A model generated the notes under the pieces. The model was not told the origin of the DNA and made no database searches. It saw only the letters and a list, made by a program, of their open reading frames with translations. Position numbers and translations under genes: made by a program. This document shows, in pieces, positions 35,375 to 43,963 of a stretch of DNA of 64,000 nt. Each line of letters opens with the position of its first letter. Position 1 is the stretch's first letter. Origin of the DNA: Candidatus Proelusimicrobium bovinum (lineage in GTDB: Bacteria; Elusimicrobiota; Elusimicrobia; Elusimicrobiales; Elusimicrobiaceae); NCBI GenBank assembly GCA_902791965.1, contig CADAXZ010000002.1:1-64000 (forward strand). The letters run 5' to 3'.

Positions 35375-36270
35375 TGTTTGGCAAGTTTAAAATCAATTTA
35401 ATCACAGCCGGAGTTTTTATTACTCTGGCTGTGGTTTTTGCCTGCGGCTGCGGTAAAAATGCGCCTGAGCAAACATCATCTGCCGCCATTAAAGCCGCCA
35501 ATGCAGATTATGTAAGTTATACCCTTTGCTTACAAGTGCTTAAAGGTATAGCCCAAAGCGATATGGTTATCCCCGCGGGAGCGCAGCCCCACGGCTTTGA
35601 GCCTTTGCCGCGCGATATTGCAAAAATAGAAAAGGCAGATTTCCTTTTTTATATCAATGACACTTTAGAGCCTTGGGCCAAAAAATTGGGCGGCGCAAAG
35701 GCTTTTGCTTTAGACAGGAACTTGCCGGAAGTAAACCCGCAAGACCCTCATATTTGGATGGATTTTGATAATGCCTCCGTAATGGCGCAGAATATGGCTT
35801 ATTATGTTTCTTCCGTTTATCCCGATACCGAACAGCAACTTTTAAAAAATATTTTAAACTTTCAAAACGAAATACAAATGCTAAAAAGGATGTACGCCCA
35901 AATCTTTGCAAACTGCCAAAGCAAACAAATTTACCATATAGGGCATTTGGCTTTCGGCTATTTGGCAAAAAAATACGGTTTGCAGTTTAAGCCGCTTAAA
36001 GGTGCAAATGCCGACAGCGAACCTACTCCCAAAGATATGGCTGAAATGATAAAAGAAATCAAACAAAACAATATAAAATATATTTTTACGGAAGAAGCCC
36101 TAAACCCGCAGATAGCAAAGGCCATATCGCAGGAAACGGGAGCGGAAGTTTTATATCTTTATACGGTAGAACATATAACAAAACAGGAATTTGAACAAAA
36201 ACTTACTTACAGGCAGTTAATGGTTAAAAATATGGAAAACCTTGCAAAAGGTTTAAACTGCAAAGCATAA
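35374..36270 (+). CDS. znuA: Zinc/manganese ABC transporter substrate-binding lipoprotein (ZnuA-like)
   Basis: A 298-residue cluster A-I binding protein: N-terminal lipoprotein signal (VVFACGC; lipidated Cys at about 24), then the metal-site histidines in PAGAQPHGFEPLP, DPHIWMD and IGHLAFGY and the acidic site near FTEEALNPQIA. In this family these residues bind Zn or Mn in the periplasm. There is no His-rich loop as in some ZnuA proteins. I chose the ATG at 35374 because it overlaps the kbl stop. The next two genes are the ATPase and permease. Confidence 0.9.
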   Translation: MFGKFKINLITAGVFITLAVVFACGCGKNAPEQTSSAAIKAANADYVSYTLCLQVLKGIAQSDMVIPAGAQPHGFEPLPRDIAKIEKADFLFYINDTLEPWAKKLGGAKAFALDRNLPEVNPQDPHIWMDFDNASVMAQNMAYYVSSVYPDTEQQLLKNILNFQNEIQMLKRMYAQIFANCQSKQIYHIGHLAFGYLAKKYGLQFKPLKGANADSEPTPKDMAEMIKEIKQNNIKYIFTEEALNPQIAKAISQETGAEVLYLYTVEHITKQEFEQKLTYRQLMVKNMENLAKGLNCKA

Positions 36271-36271
36271 T

Positions 36272-37090
36272 ATGACAATAATAGAAGTTGAAAATTTATC
36301 TTTTACTTACGGCGCAGAAGCAGCCCTTAAAAATATTTCCTTTACGGTAAACGCAGGGGATTTTACGGGCATTTTAGGCCCTAACGGCAGCGGTAAAACA
36401 ACTCTTATCAAACTGCTTTTGGGCTTGCTAAAAACTAACTGCGGAAATATAAAATTATTCGGTAAAGACTTAAAAGATTTTAAAGATTGGTATAAAATAG
36501 GCTACCTTGAACAAAAATCCACCCCGCCTAAACTTATGCCTCTTACGGCCTTTGATGTGGCAAGATTAGGCCGTTTAAGCACAAAAAAAATGCCGCATAT
36601 TTTTAATGAACAAGATAACACCCTAACGAGCGAAATTATGCGCCTTACTAACTGCCTTGAGTATAAAGATAAACTCTTTAGCGAACTTTCCGGCGGGCAA
36701 CAGCAAAGAGTATTACTGGCAAGGGCTTTAATCAATAAGCCGCAACTGCTTATTTTAGACGAGCCTTCCACCGCCTTGGACAGTTCTTCCAAAGATAATA
36801 TCTTTGAAATGGTATCACAAATAAACAAAGAAACAAATACCGCCGTTTTGGTAATAACGCACGATATAGCCGACATAGGCAAATATGTAAACAAATTTAT
36901 AATTTTGGATAAAAAGTTAATTTTTAGCGGCAATAAAGAAGATTTTTGCCGTTCGCAGGAAATTACGGCTTACTTCGGCCCGTATACACCGCACCTTATG
37001 GACCATTTACATTCCTGCCGCAGTTGCCCTTTTGCCGACGGGCATTGCGAAGAAGGCTGCTGCAAGGAGGAGCATTGTGGACATCATTGA
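36272..37090 (+). CDS. znuC: Metal ABC transporter ATPase with Cys/His-rich C-terminal tail (ZnuC-like)
   Basis: A 272-residue ABC ATPase: Walker A GPNGSGKTTLI, signature LSGGQQQRVLLARAL, Walker B LLILDEPST and the H-loop VLVITHDI. After about residue 245 it carries a tail with six cysteines and several histidines (HSCRSCPFADGHC, then EEGCC and EEHCGHH), unusual for the family and suggestive of metal sensing or trafficking. The ribosome binding site of the next gene is embedded in the codons for this tail. Its last 14 bases overlap the permease gene. Confidence 0.92.
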   Translation: MTIIEVENLSFTYGAEAALKNISFTVNAGDFTGILGPNGSGKTTLIKLLLGLLKTNCGNIKLFGKDLKDFKDWYKIGYLEQKSTPPKLMPLTAFDVARLGRLSTKKMPHIFNEQDNTLTSEIMRLTNCLEYKDKLFSELSGGQQQRVLLARALINKPQLLILDEPSTALDSSSKDNIFEMVSQINKETNTAVLVITHDIADIGKYVNKFIILDKKLIFSGNKEDFCRSQEITAYFGPYTPHLMDHLHSCRSCPFADGHCEEGCCKEEHCGHH

Positions 37091-37895
37091 ATTTTTATCT
37101 TACGCTTTTGTGCAAAAGGCTTTAATTGCAGGTGCTTTAATTGCGGTAATTACCGCCGTTTTAGGTGTTTTTTTGGTACTTAAAAGATTATCCTTAATCG
37201 GCGACAGTTTAAGCCATGTCGCTTTAAGCGGAATTGCACTTGGCCTTATTACAAATACAAACCCCGTATTTATGGCTATACCCGTTGTTATGTTAAGTTC
37301 TTTAGGTATTTATAAAATAAGCAAAAGCGCAAAAGTACACAGCGACGGCGCACTTGGCATAATAGCCGCGGCAGGTATTGCGCTGGGGCTGATAATTGCA
37401 ACTTTGGCAGGCGGGTTTAATGTTGATTTACTTTCCTTTTTATTCGGAAGTATCTTAACGGTAAACTTAAGCGAAATTATTTTAGCCGCAGTTTTGCTTT
37501 TAATAATTTTTATTCTTATATATTTTTTCTATAATGATTTAATTGCAATTACCTTTGACGAAAACTTTGCCCAAACAGCGGGTGTAAATACCGAAAGGAT
37601 AAATATTATCCTTGTGCTTATTTCCGCAGCGGCGGTTGTCATTGCGCTTAAAGTAGTGGGGATTATGCTTGTTTCCGCTATGATAATTATTCCCCCCTCC
37701 GCGGCTTTGCAACTTGCAAAAACTTTTAAACGCGCTTTACTGCTTGCCTCAGGGTTTTCCGTCGCGGGTGTTATCATTGGCATTTATGGTGCTTTCGTAT
37801 TTAATATACCAAGCGGAGCAATGATAATTTCCGCCGATATTTTAATTTTGGTTATTACGGTTTTACTAAAAAATTATGCTCTTAAAAAAAGATAA
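37077..37895 (+). CDS. znuB: Metal ABC transporter permease (ZnuB-like)
   Basis: A 272-residue inner-membrane permease of the ABC-3 type, with about eight hydrophobic helices and the LKRLSLIGDSLSHVALSGIALG segment characteristic of ZnuB/MntB. The frame has no suitable ATG inside the ATPase gene. The best start is GTG at 37077, seven bases after AAGGAGG (37064-37070), giving the N-terminus VDIIEFLSYAFVQKAL. It follows the ATPase and overlaps nth at its 3' end by 20 bases. Confidence 0.9.
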   Translation: MDIIEFLSYAFVQKALIAGALIAVITAVLGVFLVLKRLSLIGDSLSHVALSGIALGLITNTNPVFMAIPVVMLSSLGIYKISKSAKVHSDGALGIIAAAGIALGLIIATLAGGFNVDLLSFLFGSILTVNLSEIILAAVLLLIIFILIYFFYNDLIAITFDENFAQTAGVNTERINIILVLISAAAVVIALKVVGIMLVSAMIIIPPSAALQLAKTFKRALLLASGFSVAGVIIGIYGAFVFNIPSGAMIISADILILVITVLLKNYALKKR

Positions 37896-38529
37896 ACTGC
37901 CACAGTTGATAAAGGATTTAAAATCCCTTTATCCTAAAACAAAATGCGCCCTTAATTTTGAAAGCGCATTCCAACTTTTATGCGCAGTTATTTTATCGGC
38001 ACAATGCACCGATAAACGCGTAAATATGATAACACCTAAACTTTTTGCAAAATATCCTACTGCCAAACAAATGGCACAAGCGCCGCTTGAAGATATTGAA
38101 CAAATAATAAAATCTACCGGATTTTATCACGCAAAGGCAAAATCAATTTCGGAAACATCAAAAATACTTGCGGAAAAATACGGCGGGCAAGTGCCTGATA
38201 GTATGCAAGAACTTTTAAAACTGCGCGGTGTAGCCCGCAAAACCGCAAATGTCGTTTTACAGGATTATTACGGCATAGCAGAGGGTGTTGTAGTTGATAC
38301 ACATGTGCGCCGCCTTGCAAACCGCATAGGGCTTACAAAACACCAAGAGCCTGTAAAAATAGAACAGGACTTAATGAAACTGCTGGATAAAAAATACTGG
38401 CATTGGATAAGCCACGCTTTAATTTGGCACGGCAGGCAAGTATGCCCTGCGCGCGGGCCTAAATGTCAAGAATGTCTTATAAACGGATACTGCCCTAAAA
38501 ACGGTATTAAATCCGCTAAAAGTATCTAA
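37876..38529 (+). CDS. nth: Endonuclease III
   Basis: A 217-residue base-excision repair glycosylase/lyase acting on oxidised pyrimidines. The helix-hairpin-helix reads LLKLRGVARKTANVVL, with the catalytic Lys in ARKTAN; most relatives have LPGV where this has LRGV. The catalytic Asp is in VVVDTHVRRLANRIG, and the 4Fe-4S cysteines follow Cx6Cx2Cx5C (CPARGPKCQECLINGYC). The frame overlaps the permease end. Confidence 0.94.
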   Translation: MLLKKDKLPQLIKDLKSLYPKTKCALNFESAFQLLCAVILSAQCTDKRVNMITPKLFAKYPTAKQMAQAPLEDIEQIIKSTGFYHAKAKSISETSKILAEKYGGQVPDSMQELLKLRGVARKTANVVLQDYYGIAEGVVVDTHVRRLANRIGLTKHQEPVKIEQDLMKLLDKKYWHWISHALIWHGRQVCPARGPKCQECLINGYCPKNGIKSAKSI

Positions 38530-38544
38530 ACGGGAGATGATATT

Positions 38545-38883
38545 ATGGATAGCACAATACCTTTTTTGTTTGTTTTAATTTTCTTTATTTTGCTCGGTCT
38601 GGCAATTACGGTTTTACTTATTATATGGCCTATACAAGTTGCCAAAAAAAGGGAACTTGAGCCAAATATAATTACAGCAATTACCTTAATTTCTATTATA
38701 GGAACGATATTATTCGGCATAGGCTGGATAGTAGCCGTAATAATGGCTTATACTTTGCCGACAAAAGAATTAAAAGAAGCCCAACTAAATATAGATAAAG
38801 TTGCCAAATTGGGGCAGTTATACAAACAGGGCATAATTACCAAAGAAGAATTTGACCGCCAAAAAGCCAAATTATTAAAATAG
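38545..38883 (+). CDS. Small membrane protein with SHOCT domain
   Basis: A 112-residue protein with two membrane helices (about 6-30 and 43-70; the second reads ISIIGTILFGIGWIVAVIMAY, like superinfection-immunity-type hairpins). The C-terminal SHOCT-like helix is LGQLYKQGIITKEEFDRQKAKLL. SHOCT domains are short oligomerisation helices. A GGAG site precedes the start. It is paralogous in layout to the next gene; function unknown. Confidence 0.7.
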   Translation: MDSTIPFLFVLIFFILLGLAITVLLIIWPIQVAKKRELEPNIITAITLISIIGTILFGIGWIVAVIMAYTLPTKELKEAQLNIDKVAKLGQLYKQGIITKEEFDRQKAKLLK

Positions 38884-38911
38884 AATGTAAAATATACCAA
38901 GTATAAGCATT

Positions 38912-39403
38912 ATGAGCAAACACAATAAAGGAATAAAAATTAAAGACAAACCAACGGTTTATGTGATAATCAGTTGTATTCTGATTTGTATAATACTTAC
39001 ATTGTTAAATGGCAAAATAAACGAAAACACACAATCTTTAATTATAATTTTTACAATTTTTTTAACTATTTTATTTTTAATTATAAGGCCTGTAATAATT
39101 GCCAAGAAAAGGCATTTATCAAAAACTACAATCATAATAATTGCTTTAATTTCTTTTTTAGCGACAATGTTCTCAGGCATTGGCTGGCTTATTGCTTATC
39201 TAATGGCAGAAAATATGCAAGCGGAAGATGAGAAACCGACCAAAGAAGAAAACAAAATATCCTTTTCTGATTTCCTAAAAGCATCTATGTCCAAAAATTT
39301 AACCGAAAAAGAAAGACTTGCCCAAATGGAAGCATTATATAAAAAAGGTATGATTTCAAAAGAAGTTTGGGAAGCGGAAAAATTTTTATCATCAAAAAAA
39401 TAA
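38912..39403 (+). CDS. Paralogous SHOCT-type membrane protein
   Basis: A 163-residue protein with the same architecture as its upstream neighbour: two or three membrane segments, including LISFLATMFSGIGWLIAYLMAE, and a C-terminal SHOCT-like helix (MEALYKKGMISKEVWEAEKFL). The linker between them is longer and acidic. The resemblance (IPxxxAKKRxLxxxxI and FxGIGWxxAxxMA) suggests tandem duplication followed by divergence. No recognised function. Confidence 0.65.
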   Translation: MSKHNKGIKIKDKPTVYVIISCILICIILTLLNGKINENTQSLIIIFTIFLTILFLIIRPVIIAKKRHLSKTTIIIIALISFLATMFSGIGWLIAYLMAENMQAEDEKPTKEENKISFSDFLKASMSKNLTEKERLAQMEALYKKGMISKEVWEAEKFLSSKK

Positions 39404-39415
39404 GGAGATAATTTT

Positions 39416-39943
39416 ATGTATTGCGTAAAATGCGGAACTGAAATTAAACAAGGGCAAACCGAGTGCGTAAAATGCGGATTACCCATAAAAAAAGAACAAA
39501 AGGAATCAAACCAAACCTGCCTTATTTTGGCTATTGTATTTGGAGTTTTATTCTTTTTTGGCATTTTTATAATAGGTATTTTAACCGCAATAGCAATGCC
39601 ACAATATTTTAAAGCGGTGCAAAAGGCCCGTGCCGCAGAGGCTCTTACTGTTATAGATACTATTGCCCAAAGCCAGCAAAGATACAAAATACAAAATGCC
39701 GCATATACTGCTGATTTTAAAAATTTAGATGCGGATTTTATAACTTTGCAAGGTTATGCGGCACAAGGCAGCGCTATGCAGACAGATAACTTTATAATAA
39801 CAATCAACCCGCCGCAAATACAGGCCGTCAGCAAAAACCAAGATTTCCAATATACTCTTATTAAGAATATAGATACCAACCAAACAATTTGCAAAGGGCA
39901 AAACGATTTAGGCATAAGCCTTTGCCGAAGTCTGGGTTTTTAA
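39416..39943 (+). CDS. Zinc-ribbon / pilin-type chimeric membrane protein
   Basis: A 175-residue protein. Residues 3-20 are a zinc ribbon (CVKCG and CVKCG, Cys 3, 6, 17, 20). A hydrophobic helix follows (about 35-60), continuing as ILTAIAMPQYFKAVQKARAA and EALTVIDTIAQSQQRY. That second half is typical of type IV pilin and pseudopilin N-terminal helices, and a pilin-like globular region follows, ending near the C-terminal cysteines (ICKGQND, SLCRSLGF). The prepilin cleavage motif (G then FTLIE) is absent, so it should stay in the inner membrane with the ribbon in the cytoplasm. A GGAG site precedes the start. It lies about 850 bases from the prepilin peptidase gene pilD. Confidence 0.75.
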   Translation: MYCVKCGTEIKQGQTECVKCGLPIKKEQKESNQTCLILAIVFGVLFFFGIFIIGILTAIAMPQYFKAVQKARAAEALTVIDTIAQSQQRYKIQNAAYTADFKNLDADFITLQGYAAQGSAMQTDNFIITINPPQIQAVSKNQDFQYTLIKNIDTNQTICKGQNDLGISLCRSLGF

Positions 39944-39963
39944 ATAAAATACCATTAAAATAA

Positions 39964-39993
39964 TTGGGGCAATTTGTTTTTATTAGGTATAAT
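39964..39993 (+). promoter_or_regulatory. Promoter upstream of the DUF2939-like gene
   Basis: TATAAT at 39988-39993 with TTGGGG 18 bases upstream at 39964-39969. The transcript would start near 40000 and includes a clear AAAAGGAG site before the ATG at 40020. Confidence 0.55.
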
Positions 39994-40019
39994 ATAAAAA
40001 ACTTAAAAAGGAGAAAAAG

Positions 40020-40706
40020 ATGAAGAAATTTTTAGCAATAGTTTGTATTTTAGTCTTACTGTGCGCGGCAGGCGGATGGTATGCTTACAATAATTGGAAA
40101 ACAGGGCCTGCATATTCTTTAATGCAGGCAGGTTTAGCCCTGAAAAATAACGATAAAGCCGCAATAGAAAAATATGTGGATTTGGACGGTGTTATTAATA
40201 ATGCCGTTGATATTTTTGTGGAAGAAGGCATCAAACAGGCAAAAAAAGATTCCGACAATGATATGATGATAGCAATGGCAGGAGGTTTTTTAGCCGCTAT
40301 GAAACCTGCTATCGTTTCCGCTATGAAAGAAGGCGTACTTCAGGCCATTGACAATGCCAATAAAGATGAAAAAGCAGCAGAAAACCAAAAGAAACTTCAG
40401 GAAAGCATAAAAATAAAAAGTGTAAAAACAATAAAAAAAGAAGGCGATATCGCTTCCGTCGAGTTAATTATGGATATACCGGAAAAACAAAATGTGCGTT
40501 TTGTTTTAGGGATGAAGCGCTACGCAGATTACTGGAAAGTTGAAAAACTTGAAAACCCGCAGGAAAATATCCTCAAATGGCTTGAAGAAGAAATGAATAA
40601 ACCGCAGGGAAATGCAAATACAGCAAATGTGCAAGAGGAAGATGAAATTGTAGTAGATTTAACAGACCCTAATGCAAAACTTCCCGAAGGGATAACTATT
40701 GAGTAA
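40020..40706 (+). CDS. Membrane-anchored unknown protein (DUF2939-like)
   Basis: A 228-residue protein with an N-terminal signal anchor (about residues 4-22), then a helical region with GPAYSLMQAGLALKNNDKAAIEKYVD, which resembles the DUF2939 entry (two-helix opening, TPY-type). It ends with an acidic tail (EEDEIVVDLTDPNAKLPEG). The family has no known function. It stands alone between a promoter and the bidirectional terminator at 40727. Confidence 0.65.
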   Translation: MKKFLAIVCILVLLCAAGGWYAYNNWKTGPAYSLMQAGLALKNNDKAAIEKYVDLDGVINNAVDIFVEEGIKQAKKDSDNDMMIAMAGGFLAAMKPAIVSAMKEGVLQAIDNANKDEKAAENQKKLQESIKIKSVKTIKKEGDIASVELIMDIPEKQNVRFVLGMKRYADYWKVEKLENPQENILKWLEEEMNKPQGNANTANVQEEDEIVVDLTDPNAKLPEGITIE

Positions 40707-40726
40707 TACTTAACAACTTAACAATT

Positions 40727-40755
40727 AAAAAGCCCCGTATAAACGGGGCTTTTTA
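40727..40755. terminator. Bidirectional terminator
   Basis: Arms AAAAAGCCCCGT and ACGGGGCTTTTT around a short loop supply T runs on both strands, between the convergent DUF2939-like gene and pilD. Confidence 0.92.
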
Positions 40756-40793
40756 ATTAAAAAACTTTTACTGCTTATAAATCAGCAAGCGGA

Positions 40794-41576
40794 CTAATAA
40801 ATAGTAAACTTAGGCAAGAGCATACATACCAAAAGCCCTGCGCTTAAAAACGGCCCGAAAGGTATGGCATTATTTTCCACGGGCTTTTTTAATATCATTA
40901 AAATACCAAAGTATAAAACTCCTGCAAAAGAGGATATAATCAAAGTATTTACAACACCTATCCAGCCCGTTAAAGCACCGATTGCACCCATAAGTTTTAT
41001 ATCACCGCCGCCCATAGCCTCTTTTTTAAACAGCAAAGTTCCTATAACAGCCGTAAACCACAAACCAAAAAAACCTACCGCGCCGCCGATTAAAGAAGAT
41101 AAAAACTTATCCCACAATCCGCCGCTAAATGCAGGATTAAAGAAAGAACCTGCCAAACCTACAACTATTAACCCTAAGGAAAATCTGTCGGGTATTTCCA
41201 TAGTTTTCATATCTATAACGGAAAGTACTATCGTACTGAAAAGCGTTATCAAAGCAAAAGGCAGCCACCAATTAAGGCCGATTTTCCAAACAAACAATAA
41301 AGTAAGGCAGCCTGTTATAAATTCCACTACCGGATATTCAATGGAAATTTTACACTTGCACGCGCGGCATTTACCCATTAAAATAATATAACTTAAAACA
41401 GGGATATTATCGTACCACTTTATTTTTGTTTTGCACTTAGGACAATGCGAAGCCGGCCATACAACGGAAATTTTATTAGGTATTCTGTATATACAGACAT
41501 TTAAAAAACTGCCTATTACCATACCTAAAACAAAAGACCAAACTAAAATAAATACATCGGGTATATCGGGCAACAT
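40794..41576 (-). CDS. pilD: Prepilin peptidase (PilD-like, A24 family)
   Basis: A 260-residue membrane protease that cleaves and N-methylates type IV pilin and pseudopilin precursors. It has the N-terminal zinc domain with two cysteine pairs (CPKCKTKI and CRACKCKI), about seven membrane segments, and the two catalytic aspartates: one in IDMKTMEIPDRF and one in the GGGDIKLMGAIGA motif. The gene is followed on the same strand (upstream in transcription) by a pilin-like gene, an M20 peptidase and a Nif3-like gene with short spacers. Confidence 0.94.
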   Translation of the reverse strand: MLPDIPDVFILVWSFVLGMVIGSFLNVCIYRIPNKISVVWPASHCPKCKTKIKWYDNIPVLSYIILMGKCRACKCKISIEYPVVEFITGCLTLLFVWKIGLNWWLPFALITLFSTIVLSVIDMKTMEIPDRFSLGLIVVGLAGSFFNPAFSGGLWDKFLSSLIGGAVGFFGLWFTAVIGTLLFKKEAMGGGDIKLMGAIGALTGWIGVVNTLIISSFAGVLYFGILMILKKPVENNAIPFGPFLSAGLLVCMLLPKFTIY

Positions 41577-41584
41577 TTAATCTC

Positions 41585-41959
41585 CTATAAATTTACAAAT
41601 ACTTCGCAATGGTTTTTATGATTTATGTCATTAACAAAAACCCAGCCGCCGCTGCCGTCCAAATGCGTTTCCGGAAAACCGTATTTTACGCTGTCATTAG
41701 GTTGTGAAAGCAATTTATAGGCAGGCGGTATTTTTTCCAAATAAGCGGGGATAAGTTCCCGCAAATTATCCGGACAGCGGCCCTCGTGGTCGTAGCGGTA
41801 AACATTTATTGCATCTTGCAGCATAATTTTGCTTTCCTGCGTAGCCGCTACGGCGGCTTCCGCCCGCACTTCTTTAATTTTACGGGCGGAAAGCCAACCC
41901 AAAGCAACTGCCGCTATCACCAAAATAATTATTTCCGATGAGAATAATGTCCGTTTCAT
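41585..41959 (-). CDS. Small pilin-like membrane protein
   Basis: A 124-residue protein with one N-terminal helix (SSEIIILVIAAVALGWLSA) that continues as a charged amphipathic helix (KIKEVRAEAAVAATQESKI), as in pseudopilins, and a short globular domain with QDAINVYRYDHEGRCPDNLRELI. This resembles the GspG-like domain of type II secretion. The usual prepilin site with glycine before FTLIE is not present; the helix begins FSSEI, so processing is uncertain. It is beside pilD, eight bases away, and might be a minor pseudopilin. Confidence 0.65.
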   Translation of the reverse strand: MKRTLFSSEIIILVIAAVALGWLSARKIKEVRAEAAVAATQESKIMLQDAINVYRYDHEGRCPDNLRELIPAYLEKIPPAYKLLSQPNDSVKYGFPETHLDGSGGWVFVNDINHKNHCEVFVNL

Positions 41960-41960
41960 C

Positions 41961-43193
41961 TTATTTTAAATTCATAAGAATATAAGCCAGCACTTTGGCA
42001 TCTGCCAAAGTAAAAGTAAGGCTGGATTTTTCATTAGGGACATGAGGTACGCTGTAAAATTTAGACCCTACAACAGCGGCTAAATCCAAATTCCTTACTT
42101 CCGCGGCAAAAGTTCCTCCGCCTACACCCAAAACTTTAGGCTCTACCTTATGAACCTGCTTTACGGCCTCGCAATAAAGTTTTACGATAGGAGCATTAGG
42201 GTCTGTCGCTTTAGAAACAGCGCTATGTAAAATCTCCCAATTAACTTTTACTTTAAAATCCTGTTCGGCTTTCTTTACTATTTCCGCAACAGTATTTTTA
42301 AAATCCTCTGCCTTATAACTGGGCAAAACGCGGCAATCCATATAAAACACATCCGTACCCGGGATAGTATTTATATTAGGAACATTGTTATCCTTTTTGG
42401 TAGGCTCAAATGTGCTGTTATCAGGAGCAAAAAGGCTGTCGCGTTTATCAAATTTGGCATAAAGTCCGTCTTTTAAGCGGATAAGCAAATGCGCGCCGGC
42501 ATAAAGGGCATTATTGCCGCTTTCCGGCATAGAGCCGTGGCATTGTTTGCCTTCTACGGTAAACTTTATCCAAAAAACATTCTTTTCCGCTATTTCAACT
42601 TCCCTGCCTTCAGGGTCGCCGGAATCCTGCACTACAAAACTGTCATTTTTGCCGAATAAATCTGGGCGCTGCTTAATTACATATTCTATACCGTATTTAT
42701 TGCCTGTTTCTTCGTCTGATAAAAGCATAACGCCCAAATTTACGGGGATTTCAACGCCGCTTTGCATTACGGCTTTACACATAGCCAAAGCCGCCGATAC
42801 GGCCTGTTGGTTATCTTCAACACCGCGGCCGTAAATTGTATCTCCGTCAGCATCTAAAGTAAGTTCAAAAGGGTCGGTTTTCCATAAAGCCCTGTCGCCT
42901 TCCGGCACTACATCCATATGGGCAAGTATCCATAAAGTTTTTTCTTTATCTTTTCCGTAATATTTGGCTATGATATTGGGCCTTATACCGCCTTGTGCTT
43001 TATCATCTTTGGCGTCAATATGGAAAATTTCATCAAATTTAAGTTTTTTAAGTTCGCTTTCCAAATAAAGGGATTTTGCAAGTTCCCCCGTTCCGCCCTG
43101 TTCAGGCGATACAGCGGGGCGGCAAGTCATATTTTTTTGCAATTCAAGTACATAATTTTTAAGACCGTCAATATCTTTAAACAATTTTTCCAT
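41961..43193 (-). CDS. M20-family metallopeptidase (dipeptidase)
   Basis: A 410-residue cytoplasmic zinc peptidase of the M20/M25/M40 group. Visible metal ligands and active-site elements: ILAHMDVVPEGD, YGRGVEDNQQAVSA and SDEETGNKYG, plus the HGSMPES dimerisation region and the closing PHVPNEKSS. Members split dipeptides or act on related amides; the substrate is not fixed. A strong AAGGAG precedes the ATG. The next gene downstream begins after one base, so these form an operon with pilD. Confidence 0.9.
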   Translation of the reverse strand: MEKLFKDIDGLKNYVLELQKNMTCRPAVSPEQGGTGELAKSLYLESELKKLKFDEIFHIDAKDDKAQGGIRPNIIAKYYGKDKEKTLWILAHMDVVPEGDRALWKTDPFELTLDADGDTIYGRGVEDNQQAVSAALAMCKAVMQSGVEIPVNLGVMLLSDEETGNKYGIEYVIKQRPDLFGKNDSFVVQDSGDPEGREVEIAEKNVFWIKFTVEGKQCHGSMPESGNNALYAGAHLLIRLKDGLYAKFDKRDSLFAPDNSTFEPTKKDNNVPNINTIPGTDVFYMDCRVLPSYKAEDFKNTVAEIVKKAEQDFKVKVNWEILHSAVSKATDPNAPIVKLYCEAVKQVHKVEPKVLGVGGGTFAAEVRNLDLAAVVGSKFYSVPHVPNEKSSLTFTLADAKVLAYILMNLK

Positions 43194-43206
43194 AGTTCAT
43201 TTCTCC

Positions 43207-43938
43207 TTAAAAGGGATTTGGTATATCAATAAATTCCGTCTTAACCTTATAGTGCCGGTTAATATATCTCATTAAGGCTTTTATGCCGAAAGTTTCGGAA
43301 TTATAATGCCCCATCGCTATAAAGTTTATTCCGGCTTCGCGGCATTGTGCCAATACATATTCGTCGCGGCTGCCGGTTACAAATAAATCCGCACCTGCCG
43401 CTATGGCTTGCTCAAGCATATCATGCGCACCGCCGCTGACTACCGCAACTTTATGGATTTTATCCTTACCGCAAAAGACACATTCTCCGTTTAATAACGC
43501 GCAGAAATGTTCCATATCCTTAGCGGGCTTAACTTCTCCGGTAAAACCAATATCTATGCCGTGGTAATTGCCAAACGGCTTTAGGTTTTTAAGCCCCATA
43601 AGCGCGGCTAACTGCGCATTATTACCCAATTTAGGGTGTCTGTCCAAAGGCAAATGATAAGAAACAAGATTTATATCATTCTTTATAAGGAAAGCCACTC
43701 TCTTACCGAATACTCCGGTAATATTTTCCGGATTATTCCAAATAAGGCCGTGGTGCGTCATAACCATATCAGCACCCTGCTGCTTTGCGGCCTGAAACAA
43801 AGCCATATTTGCAGATACGCCAAATACAATTTTGTTTATTTCCTTTTTGCCTTCTACCTGCAAACCGTTATGTTCCGGCGTCAGGGAAACATTAAGCAAT
43901 TCGTTTATTTCTTTAACAATTTTATCGCAATGTTCCAT
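43207..43938 (-). CDS. Nif3-like dinuclear metal centre protein
   Basis: A 243-residue Nif3/YbgI family protein with a di-metal site. MTHHGLIWNNP (His pair) and the C-terminal MGHYNSETFGIK (His and Glu) are the family's metal ligands; EHNGLQVEG opens the protein. Members have been linked to GTP cyclohydrolase or nucleotide hydrolysis, but a definite role is not established. It is the first gene of the minus-strand operon and lies 25 bases from the divergent amidase gene. Confidence 0.9.
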   Translation of the reverse strand: MEHCDKIVKEINELLNVSLTPEHNGLQVEGKKEINKIVFGVSANMALFQAAKQQGADMVMTHHGLIWNNPENITGVFGKRVAFLIKNDINLVSYHLPLDRHPKLGNNAQLAALMGLKNLKPFGNYHGIDIGFTGEVKPAKDMEHFCALLNGECVFCGKDKIHKVAVVSGGAHDMLEQAIAAGADLFVTGSRDEYVLAQCREAGINFIAMGHYNSETFGIKALMRYINRHYKVKTEFIDIPNPF

Positions 43939-43963
43939 AATTTTATGTTATCATTTTATTAGT

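Noticed and set aside
37950-38530. LRGV instead of LPGV in the endonuclease III helix-hairpin-helix, as a sign of lost function.
   Set aside because: Catalytic Lys and Asp and the iron-sulfur cysteines are all intact, so one substitution in the hairpin is not good evidence for loss.
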